This document shows, piece by piece, positions 54,713 through 64,000 of a stretch of DNA of 64,000 bases. The notes under the pieces are model-generated. The model saw only the letters and a program-made list of their open reading frames with translations. It was not told the DNA's origin and ran no database searches. Origin of the DNA: Gymnopus androsaceus JB14 (Eukaryota; Basidiomycota; Agaricomycetes; Agaricales; Omphalotaceae); contig ML769688.1 in the NCBI GenBank assembly GCA_009733575.1, positions 17,758-81,757 of the forward strand. The letters are read 5' to 3'. The position numbers and the translations under genes were made by a program. Every line of letters starts with the position of its first letter. The first letter of the stretch is position 1.

Positions 54713-57413
54713 TTACTCATCTGTTCTAGCTTGTTCAAGGTCATATACTACTTTGTTTGGCTTTGTCACCGGTACCCCTTCTTTTGGGCCTGTAGATACA
54801 CTTTGCATAGTGCTCAGCTGTATTGCGGATCTATCATTATCATTGGAACGCAATTCACTGGAACGGAAAGTTGAGACAATAACATTATGATCTCTTCCTT
54901 CTTTAAGTGCTGTTCTAGAATTCAACCTAGGAGAACATGGTAAGCTTGGTGTAAGAATCATTGAGGTGTAACAATAATGTAGAGATGACATACACAGACA
55001 TGAAAGAGCAAGAGTACACTAGCATTGAGATGTCGTTATTACTGTGCTCTCATGATGTTAAGAATAACAAATTGTGACTTACATCGAACTTCAATGAAAA
55101 AGAACAAGGCAAACAGAAGACTGTTTGGGCTGTCTTGAATTGACAACTATCAAGATGTTATATTAATATCTTGCTGAACAGATCAGTGGACTTACCAAAA
55201 GCAAACAAGCCAAGGTGAAAATGCTAAGTTGTTGTAAGGATGAATTACTATGAACCACAAATTAAAATAGTTTTGGTGCATACGTAGTAAGAAGGCCTGA
55301 AAGCATTTCAATAATGGGATAAATTATAAATCTGCCAAGGTCTTACCGGTATTGACTGTGTAAGTGACAAGGGTATTAACGATATGATTGGTTCTAACCC
55401 CTTGATCAGACACCATGGAAAAAGTGAAAAATAAGTAATACTCACTGCTTGAATGATGACCGGCTTTTTCGAAGGTAGTATATCATTGAGGCTGTTACCA
55501 TAGTATCACCAGTCATATCAATCGAGATAGCAGCAGCCCCGAAGTTCTAGTTCAGGTTACAACAGAAATTGGTTAGCTTCTGGAAGAATTTTCATAGATA
55601 AAAGACAGAACCAGAATTGTGGGTAATTCAAAAATAAATTGCAGTTTTTGACTGGGGGAAGTTGAATTATTAATGTGACTCTGACACTGTACTATAATAT
55701 CAAATACACTCACAGCTTTATAACCCATGCTTGAAAGATACAAATTAGTTTTTATAGTCCCACTCATGTTTAAGCCTTTGAGGTGTTAAATAATAATAAA
55801 TTGCTTACCTACAGCCAGTGCTAATTCCGGTACATCAATATTAAGGAACACAGCTAACTTGAAGTGCTCACAAAATTGGGCAAGAACAAGGAGACACTGG
55901 GTGCCAGATAGGGCTTACCACCGTTCCGTTCACGGTCACGGCCGTGAAAAACACGGTCGTTTTTTATGGTTATTTGCTTGGTACGAGACGGTACCGTAAA
56001 ATGACCGTCCGTGACCGTCCGTAACGGTCACTTGGGCGCTAACCCAACGCTTATACTTGTACGTAGCAGATGTAACTAAAAAGCATTTTTACAAGTCGTT
56101 TTGGACCTGTATATAAGTATATGCATGCTTCAACCTCGTTCAGCTCAAGGATAGCTCAAAAGCACGCAATATTTGACCTGGCCGTGGGATCAAATCAAGA
56201 TCAAATATCTCTCGGCAGGACTCGGCAAACACTGAAGCTCTTGTTTCTCCCTACAGATAAAAGTGAGTGCCTCTAATTTATTCTTCTGGCCACTTTTCAT
56301 CTGGGTGAGCTCCAATTAAACTTAGCAAAAGTGATTCTCGGCTACAATGTCTTGGGTACCGTGTCACGACCGTGTCGACCGCTCACGGACGGTAAAAAAC
56401 GGTACCCAAATGAGGTCTCACGGGACGGGTACCGTTCCGTGTCACGGTGACCGTGAACCGTGGGTACACGGTCACGGTGGTAAGCCCTAGTGCCAGAGGT
56501 AGCAAAGCATAAGTAAAACCCAGTTGCAGAGTACTCATCATGATGGATACATACAATTACACTGGGAATAACCAATTTCTTGCCACTCACTGAAACAGAA
56601 TGTGAATTTTTTAAATCTTGAATTACTATGCATGACAGGATGACAACTTACAAAGGTAAATCCGGCAAGCAAAAAACCTATGATCACCATTGGCCAGTAT
56701 TCAGTTCAGAAAGGATAATGGCACAAAGAACTGCAGAGTTCTTACACATGAATTGTGACCGTAATAATATCCTGAAATGACCTTTGAATCAAAATTGAAA
56801 AAACCAAACCTTTAAAAATTGCTTACACCAATAAGCACCTGGATCTATTGAAACATATTTTTCAAGAAAAATTAGGGACATAGATACACGGGGCTTACTG
56901 TGAGAGGCCTGTTAAGCAGCAAAGACAAAGCAAAGAGCATATTTTAGTTGTTATTGAGCCTACGAATGGTTTCTCAATTACCAATAAGACTTGGCCAGGA
57001 ATTCATAGTCGCCAAAGTTGGTAACTGTGTAGCCATAGTAAAACGTAGCCAAAAGTGCAACATGCAAGGTGTCAATGACCCTGTGAAGAAAATTTGTTAA
57101 TCGACAAATGTACAAAATGGTAGCAGGGCATACCAAAGAACAACGACCTGTATTTCAGCCGGTCAGGAAATATTAAGTATACGGTGTTTATCTTTCCATA
57201 AAATGCACTTACGAAGAGCTTCAAGAACCATCTGTCACTGAAGGAGTGATGCATGAAATAGTTATAAGCTTGAAGACATGTCACTCCATAAACTCTACAA
57301 AAGCAAAATAAGTCCTTTTAATCCGCTTTATAAGGAAATACTTACGCCGTAGATAATATGATGCCAATAAAAAGTGCACCAAGGGAGCTGTCGAGGGGGA
57401 TAAGAGAAGGCAT
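54713..57413 (-). CDS. multi-pass membrane protein, DUF6534-type, many micro-exons
   Basis: ATG 57413 begins MPSLIPLDSSLGALFIGIIL (first membrane helix, exon to 57346). Next are 57294-57213 (YGVTCLQAYNYFMHHSFSDR), 57147-57134 (14 nt), 57080-56982 (VIDTLHVALLATFYYGYTV and TNFGDYEF), 56908-56899 (10 nt), 56844-56827 (18 nt) and 56771-56748 (24 nt). Then come an exon with FFACRIY near 56680 and further pieces to a C-terminal exon with LNSRTALKEGRDHNVIV and stop at 54713. The pattern (seven helices, LWxxDTLHVAL, cytoplasmic LNSR tail) matches the DUF6534 family, abundant and unstudied in mushrooms. Exons after 56650 are not all resolved. A MITE lies inside the gene. Confidence 0.7.
55909..56489. 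mobile_element. complete 581-bp hAT-type MITE
   Basis: A perfect 16-bp terminal inverted repeat, TAGGGCTTACCACCGT at 55909-55924 and its complement at 56474-56489, is flanked by the 8-bp direct repeat GTGCCAGA (55901-55908 and 56490-56497). The 8-bp target duplication and the TAGGG terminus fit the hAT superfamily. The ends are crowded with CACGGTCAC/ACCGTGACC palindromes. No coding capacity. It sits within the DUF6534 gene, probably in an intron. Confidence 0.92.
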
Positions 57414-58990
57414 TGAGGGAGCCTAGAGCACTGTGGTGTTCAGTGGGGGCTCTTGGAAGGCCTTCAAATAGTCGAAGTTTGAATGTTCATCAGATGACAG
57501 TAAGATGACAGTATCACTAAGCAAAGCTATTTGGAGGGGGATGTGGGAGGAAGTATTCCAGAATACGCATTCACCACATTTTCCAGATCATGGCCAACTT
57601 CATCAAGGAGCTCTCGATGAGATTGGATGATGATCGGTCACTGGAAATAACTCTCAAGATTCGAGATGCAGGAACATTGAATGAGACGAGTCTTGACTCT
57701 ACGAAGCTCTACTTGAAATGATACTACCAAAACCAGATCACAATGAAGTATGAGCTTGAACATGGATCGATATCATGCCAGAAGAAAATATGCATACTTA
57801 TCTGCTCAGCCTGAGACACAGGAGTAGTTAGTCGCCGTTGTCATACACCGAATCCAGCGTTCTATTCAAGCCGGAAGGATCATGAAGCTGGGATAAATAT
57901 CCGATCCGCGATCAGCGTCTTGGAGCGTTACAGTCTCGGTTACAGATGCGTTTACATCACAGTGACCTTGAGATGGAGGAGGAGGGACTCGGATGTACTT
58001 AGTATCTCAACCTCGGACCTATGTATTTTGATCATCATCCGCAGCAAGATTGGCAAGGGGAGCTGGATGTCCGGGTAGGTTGAAAATTTCAACCTAGGCG
58101 ATGGTGATCTTCAACCTAAGAATCTTTTCCGAGAATCTGCTAAATAATATAACGCTCATTTAGGTTACTTTTCTTAGGAATTATGCTGCTTTGTCCTTTC
58201 AGGACGTAAAATTGCAGCCGATTGTAGTACTGGTAATATAGTCACTGCAGTTCCGGAGTTCATGAGAGAGTAAAGAAATGATTTGATTGATTGTACTTAC
58301 AGAATACGAGGGCTAAAGGCGACGTTGAATGTATTCGGACCTGACTACAGTCATCGACTACCATTATATGATGCCACCAAAGCTTGACAGGCATGAAAGC
58401 ATGAGGATGTCAGTGTTCAATCTGGCGTAGGAACGTCAGTACTAGACTGCTGAAATTTTAACAACTCGCTATAGACTTGTCGACAAACGTTTACCAATGC
58501 CATTCTCTAGACTCCCGAATACAGTGCCTCAAACTAACCTACCGTTGTTGCTACGGCACCCACTAATTGCGGTCTTCCCTCCAGGATCGCTAATTTGCTC
58601 TTGAGACTAGTACTTGCGAGCTTGTTTATATTTTGCTATAGGATTCTTGAGGCTGTAGTACAGTCTTGAATCCTTGAGGTGGCAATTCTTGAGTGAAGCA
58701 CGCAGGGCAACCGAATGTGAGAGTGAAAAACGTTGATGTGACAATATTTGGAAATTTGTAAATGCGGGGAATATCTGAAAAGATTAAAAAATGTAAAAAA
58801 TGAATTCTTGGACCAATCCGATTGGACAGACCTGATCTATATAGGTTGGAGCTGATTTCCACTCTAAGTTAGGTTCCATAACAACATATTCTGGCTTCAC
58901 AGTGAATTGAGGTTGATGGTCGTGTCCGAGGAGAATCGGGCCAGGCTCGGGGTGAGATTGGAAATTCCACGGTAAATATTCTTTAGGTTC
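57414..58990. repeat. upstream block A, first of three related copies
   Basis: Sequence upstream of the DUF6534 start. Markers such as ccagatcatggccaacttcatcaaggag, gttagtcgccgttgtcatac and gggataaatatccg recur in block B (about 59280-59870) and block C (about 63066-63860). No gene is supported inside it. Blocks A and C also share the start of the DUF6534 gene. These are segmental duplicates diverged by indels. Confidence 0.75.
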
Positions 58991-59279
58991 TGGAGGGTAT
59001 GTATCCAGCAGCTACACAAGTTTTGTACGAAGCCCACTGGCGGTTGGACTAGCATTGAATTTTGGAATACAATTGAATGCGCCAGAGTCGAAGTATTTAG
59101 CGCTTACAATACAAGGCATTAAACACCGAGCTAGAACTTGAACGCCCGGGCCATTTGTCAGTATCCCTGTAGGCTTTGTGCAGGTTCACTCTTGTAACCA
59201 GTCATATTTGGAAGATTTCGATTCAGCCAAGATTCGGGACAACTCTGGATACACAGTTAGCACTCTGTAATTCGTAAGA

Positions 59280-59870
59280 ATATTGAGTGGGTTTGAACTT
59301 CATCACACTTTCCAGATCAGTCAATTTCATCAAGGAGTTCTTGGTCATGAAATGACTCTTGAGATGCAGGAACTTTCTGATAAAATGAGTCCTGAGAGTC
59401 GGGATGGCAGCTTGTGAGACTGATTGCAAAACCGGGTAACCAAGTATGAACTTGAAGATAGATCGAATCATGGCACAGAGAAGTTGATCGAGAGAAGTTA
59501 GTCGCCATTATCACACAGAAATCAAAATAGATTGCTCACAGGCCACATCCAGTGTTTAACTATTTAAGCCATTGAAGGGACACACCTGGGATAAATATCA
59601 ATGATCAGCGTCTTGATCAAAGCGTTACAGTCTCATAGGTAAACCGGCGCGGTCCCATTGAGTTAATATCGCAACCACCTACTGTGATCGATTGCCAAGC
59701 TGGTGCTGGTAAATAATTAACTGTCTTGAGATACCGAATTGAGGCATCTTTCGCTACTATGGCTGGGTTTCAAAATCAACGAACGTCAGAATTGTGGTGA
59801 GATGAGAAATTCCAGTCTCCAGACACGTACAGCATGTCGATGGAATTTGGCTAGCATTGAAAACGCATGA
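59280..59870. repeat. upstream block B, most diverged copy
   Basis: Shares tccagatcagtcaatttcat, agaagttagtcgccattatc and gggataaatatcaatgatca with blocks A and C, in the same order. The adjoining gene start is lost. No gene is seen within; short minus frames at 59223-59514 are shadows. Confidence 0.65.
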
Positions 59871-59913
59871 GTGGAAAAGAAAGAGAAAAGCGTAAAGAGA
59901 ATGATCAAGAGTA

Positions 59914-60179
59914 TCAAATTACAGGCTGCCATTCAGGATTTCGTGTCAGAAGTTCGAACTCCCACATCACAGAAAAAAGAGTATCGTAGGAGAAATGCCC
60001 ATTCAACGTTTCCTCATTGAAAGGTGGAATTTGGACTTCCTGAGCGGGCGGTACCCTTCGCAAACCAGCCATCGACTTTTTTGATTTCCTTGCATTAATC
60101 AAGGCCAAATCGCATTGCTCAAGTGCAGCGATAACTGAACCCGGATATTGTTGGAGTGAGTGTTAGGAGCCCGAGAAGA
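59914..60179. other. sequence between block B and the kinase remnant
   Basis: A 64-codon minus frame with no recognised motif lies here (59914-60108). It may be part of the C-terminal region of the FunK1 kinase, but I cannot show it. Confidence 0.3.
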
Positions 60180-62505
60180 TCATCAAAAAAGCGTCCAATT
60201 GCCCTCACAGTATGGAGGAGGGATAAACGGGTAAGGTACATCGTACATACGGGTGCCTATATATACCAAACTCACAGATAAGATATCTATGGCTGTACAT
60301 CAGACAAATAGATAACGGCGGATCTGTGCGCGGACCAATTGCACATCCATCGGTACTTCCGACACAATCTCCAACAGATATCACCAACCAGGACGCAAAT
60401 CCATTAAAGAAGGTTTCAACAGGAGGCGACCAGAATTTGCTACGAATGAGAGCAGATTTTTTACTTCCAAGCACTGGGTCTGATATATCTGAGGCTTGCA
60501 GCCCTCACTCCTGGTGCTTTATAATGGCAAGCCAATAAAGGCATGACATAAAACAACGACTCTAAATCGTGACGATAACGTGGTGCATCGTTCCAACCTT
60601 CGACAAGTTGTTCATGAGCAATGAACGGCGGGGTCCGGTTCGATAATTGGACGAGGGACCAGGGTGAGGAGCATCCGTTCTGAGAGCAAGGTCAAAGTTA
60701 GGTTCGGAGCAAGCCCTTTGCTCCGGCCCGGTAACGGGTGATCCTTCGTCAGAAGGGGCTTGTAACAAACTCCGTAATAAGAGGGGGTGAATCAACCCTC
60801 AATAACCCAATATATACTTCGTATTCCCTTTACTTATATAGAGTAAGTATCTACCTGAGATGCATCTGAAGGCCCCCAGCTACTTAGAAACTTAATATAT
60901 CAATTTCTACACTTGCTATGCATTGAATAAGTTGCGTCACATCCAAAAACAAAATAGTGCTTGTTTTCATAGATAAATTGATACTGAAATGATACTAGTG
61001 GTTGAGGACACTAATAATGTCCCTATGATCCTATTGCTGATGTGGTTTAAGGTCCCGGACAGGGAAGCACATCTCGCGTTCGAATTTCGACGAACAAGGG
61101 GCTAATGTCACGGAAGTCACATGTGTCACCAGAGGCAGCAAGCAGTGTCCAATGCAAAGTTGATTACCCGAAATGGGCTAAAATATAGCTCAGTGGATTC
61201 CAAATGGTTGCATGTATCTGAGGCACACCTTCAAGTTGTATCGAGGTTGAGTCGGGTCAAGAGGTTTGTGAGTCAAAGCCATTATGTGGCGTAGCTTCTG
61301 GTACTGTTGAGCTACAACAAGCATGTATGGGACAAATGGGGGGTATAAAAAGTGCTAGACATGTTTGACTATATCCTTGGAATCGTTTGAGAAGAGCTTG
61401 AAGACTCACCTAGACAACTTTCTCAAAATCGCGACACTTCAATGCGCAAATTCCACATTCTACAAGGTGGAAATATGACATTATAAAATAAGTTATATAT
61501 AACCTAAAAATGAAGTTGAGGTGTCAGTGGATTTTACTGATCTAAAAGAGCAGATTACTCACCAAAAGTTCGTGGAAAAAGTGAGAAGTGCGAGCTCGAG
61601 GCGAGCGACAACTACCCCCCTTGATTTCGGAGTTTGATGCAAGCCCCTTCTACGAAGCTTTGTTTGTTCACCAAACAAGATCCCAAAAGGGATGCGGAGT
61701 GATCGGGGCTTGATCCGAACCTAGGTCAAAGTCGGTCATTACTCCGTAGATTTCATCTCCTTCCTGACGAAACATGATGTTTCCGTGACTGATATCATGA
61801 TGGAGCACTCCTGCGCTGCAGTAGACCCATTCATGGACTGACAGTGGTGAGTTGTATTAGAGCACACGGAAAAGACGAAGGCTTACTCTGCAAAACATCG
61901 TATATCACTTGGGCAAACTGGTTGGCGGATTTCAACTCTCTGAGGGGACGGAGCTCTTGCTGGATTGAACCCCGCATGACGCGCTTTCCATATCCAGGAA
62001 AGTACTCCGCGAGTTTTGCTTGGGGGCTGTTTTCGGCAAACGCCACAGAGAACGAAGAAGCACCTGGGGGAGATGCTTTTTGACCCATTCGAGCCCTGCA
62101 GCCTTCTCCGTGCAGTGCTTAATGATCGCCACCTCGGATTCACGTCCTTCGCTTGGAAAGCTAATCTTCATGATCAGTTCGAGACCTGCCCAGCTGCATT
62201 TGCACTCGATACCGTTATGACAAACACACAATACCCTAAAGACGAGTGTGCACCGACCAATAATGCCATTCGGACGAAACAAGACCTTCCCAGACTTGAC
62301 TGTCCGTGTCTGCTGTTCATCGTCGGTGAAGGTATACAAGCAACCTTCTAAGATTCCGGAGGAGGGAGGTTCATGCTCATTGGGCATAGGATGCGCGGGC
62401 ATGTTTTTCTTGGCGTATTCAAGCGAGCTCGATTTCTTCATGAAGTCCAGCGACAAGTTCGGGATGATTCTCAGTGCATTCGTTCAACGACCTTATAGAA
62501 TTTAA
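60180..62505 (-). pseudogene. FunK1 fungal-type protein kinase, split by an inserted element
   Basis: Read on the minus strand. The N-terminal half lies at 62456-61660 with ELIMKISFPSEGRESEVAII (beta-3 lysine and alpha-C Glu), WVKKHLPQV, the catalytic loop HHDISHGNIMF and DFDLGS near 61720. The C-terminal half lies at about 60730-60400 with FDLALRTDAPHPGPSS, FIAHEQLVEGWNDAPRYRHD and LESLFYVM. Between the halves is an inverted-repeat element (60744-61655). A further frame change sits after HLPQV near 62065. FunK1 kinases are expanded in mushrooms; this copy cannot be functional as arranged. Confidence 0.72.
60744..61655. mobile_element. 0.9-kb inverted-repeat element inside FunK1 gene
   Basis: The left end (60744-60790) contains cttcgtcagaaggggcttg, caaactccgtaat and aagaggggg; the right end (61609-61655) is its imperfect reverse complement with ccccccttgatttcggagtttg and caagccccttctacgaag. 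Roughly 45 bp match. No transposase is visible inside. A target duplication is not clear, so the exact ends may be off by a few bases. Confidence 0.6.
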
Positions 62506-62862
62506 GATGGTGGGCCTTGTTTTCGAGGTCAAGGTCCTATGAAAGTTGCAGTCGATGAATACGTGGCGCGTACACAAAGAATAAGGGCAAAGTCACTTCG
62601 GTTTGGACGATTATAGAGTGATCATAGAGGGTAAATCCTAAAGATGGCAATCAGGGCTCAGGGGTGCTCAAATAAAAATTTCCACAACGAGCTTTCATGT
62701 CGTCAACGCAGGCGAGCATAATACCATTACCATTTGACAGTAAATCCCTTCAGTTCAATATAACAAGAATTAGAGACAATCTTGACGTATAGATTTGAGA
62801 TACTACCTTGCATAACCCGCCATTTGCCTCGTGGTGCCTTGGCGATCCTTTTTCCGCGACGC

Positions 62863-63065
62863 AAAGAGCTTCAAGAACCATCTGTCATTGAAGGAGTGAT
62901 GCATAAAATAGTTATGAACTTGGAGACAGGTCACTCCATAAACTCTAAAAAGCAGAATAAATCACTCTAATCAACTTGACCTGAAGGAAATACTTACGCA
63001 GTGGATAATATGACGCCAATAAAAAGTGCACCAAGGGAACAGTCGAGGGGGATAAGAGAAGGCAT
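62863..63065 (-). pseudogene. truncated DUF6534 copy (exons 1-2 only)
   Basis: ATG 63065 opens MPSLIPLDCSLGALFIGVIL, then an intron, then YGVTCLQAYNYFMHHSFNDR and WFLKL. Similarity to the gene at 57413-57213 ends abruptly at about 62863, in the codon where that exon ends. What follows is unrelated. It is a partial duplicate carried with block C. Confidence 0.8.
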
Positions 63066-63860
63066 CGAGGGAGCTTAAAAAATGGATGTTCAGTGGGCTT
63101 AGAAGGCCTTCGAATAGTCGAAGTTTGAATGTTCATCAGATGACAGTAAGATGACAGTAAAGCTATTTGGAGGGGGATGTGGGAGGAAGTATTCCAGAAT
63201 ACGCATTCACCACATTTTCCAGATCACGGCCAACTTCATCAAGGAGCTCCCGATGAGATTGGATGATGATCGGTCACTGGAAATAACTCTCAAGAGTCGA
63301 TGGAATGAGACGAGTCAAGTTGACTCCGCGAGGCTCTACTTGAAATGATACCAAAACCAGATCACAATGAAGTATGAGCTTGATATCATGCCAGAAGAAA
63401 ATATGCACAGACTCAATACTTATCTGCTTAGCCTGAGACACAGGAGTAGTTAGTCGCCGTTGTCATACAGAAATCAAGTACATTACCTGGTACAGACCGA
63501 ATCCAGCGTTCTATTCAACCGGCGGAAGGATGAAGCTGGGATAAATATCCGCGATCAACGTCTTGGAGCGTTACAGTCTCAGTTACAGATGCATTTATAT
63601 CATGACCTTGAGATGAAGAGAGGAGGGACTCGGATGTAATATCGCAACCTCTGACCTACTTTGATCGTCGTCAGCAGAAAGATTGGCAAGCGGGAGCTGG
63701 TAAATCAATTTGATACCGAATTGAGGTTGACGGACGTGTCCAAGGAGAATCGGGGTGAGATTAGAAATCCACGGTAAAATGTTCTTTGGGTTTCGGAGGC
63801 TATTTATCTAGCAGCTACATGAGTTTTGTACGAAGCCCATTTGGACTAGCAGTGAAAACG
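63066..63860. repeat. upstream block C, near-copy of block A
   Basis: About 80-90% alike by eye to 57414-58990 but shorter because of several deletions. It includes the same aggaagtattccagaatacg, ccagatcacggccaacttca and ggcggaaggatgaagctggg landmarks. No gene is supported. Confidence 0.75.
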
Positions 63861-63929
63861 CATGGGAGCATGATGTAAATGATCAGATGGTCACGTACTC
63901 GACGCGTCTGTTTAGCTCTTACACTCATC

Positions 63930-64000
63930 ATGGCTGACCACAATCTTCGCTTTTCTGCTTCATCGCTAGCAGAACAAGGCTCCTTCAAGCTTATGGAACT
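63930..64000 (+). CDS. start of probable sister-chromatid cohesion protein DCC1 (partial)
   Basis: ATG 63930 begins MADHNLRFSASSLAEQGSFK and continues LMEL to the window edge. A short lead followed by F-S-x-S-S and S-F-K-L-x-E-L is the pattern at the start of DCC1, the Ctf18-RFC subunit needed for cohesion. Only 23 codons are visible, so the call is tentative. Confidence 0.4.
   Translation, partial: MADHNLRFSASSLAEQGSFKLME

Noticed and set aside
1..64000. CRISPR arrays, operons, ribosome binding sites
   Set aside because: The window is eukaryotic: spliced genes, no regularly spaced identical repeats with unique spacers.
1..64000. tRNA or rRNA genes
   Set aside because: I saw no cloverleaf with conserved A and B boxes, nor rRNA core sequence; a tRNAscan run would settle it.

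Overview
The window looks like nuclear DNA of a mushroom-forming basidiomycete (Agaricomycetes). Genes carry many short GT-AG introns, mostly 45-65 nt, often with a CTAAC-like branch site. The gene content fits as well: FunK1 and SRPK-like kinases, a DUF6534-type membrane protein, an OTT_1508-type deaminase, an RNAi RNA-dependent RNA polymerase, and dense housekeeping genes on both strands. I assembled exons by hand and checked most models by whether the summed exon length is a multiple of three.

Layout. 0.3-18.1 kb: a large imperfect inverted duplication. Its arms (about 268-3355 and 15147-18085) each carry a metzincin-protease/H-type-lectin fusion gene, intact on the left and broken on the right. 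The core between them holds CENP-A, COX18, ribosomal protein eL6, a pyrimidine 5'-nucleotidase, RTF2 and uncharacterised genes. 18.1-20.7 kb: a nest of non-coding inverted-repeat elements. 21.4-25.3 kb: divergent ceramide synthase (LAG1) and RNA exonuclease (REX3-like). 25.3-33.9 kb: a partly duplicated stretch with a deaminase-like gene, a P450 remnant, a small unknown gene, a truncated SRPK-like kinase, and RRN7 with a decayed copy of its first exon. 34.2-53.5 kb: a gene-dense housekeeping block with a coiled-coil protein, an ERJ5-type DnaJ, RdRP, AP-1 sigma, a heat-shock-factor-type regulator, an arrestin-like adaptor, SF3B2 and glutamine synthetase. 54.7-64 kb: accessory DNA with a DUF6534 gene carrying an intact hAT-type MITE, three copies of its upstream region, a FunK1 kinase split by an inverted-repeat element, and the start of a probable DCC1 gene.

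About ten otherwise convincing genes, several of them essential, each contain one or two single-base frame breaks. Nearly all are +1 insertions, and base-calling or assembly error is the simplest explanation. The window also holds three GC-AG introns, several micro-exons and one possible 25-nt intron. The most distinctive biology is the protease-lectin fusion pair. It has no visible secretion signal, which is the pattern of cytoplasmic fungal defence lectins, but that role is inference.
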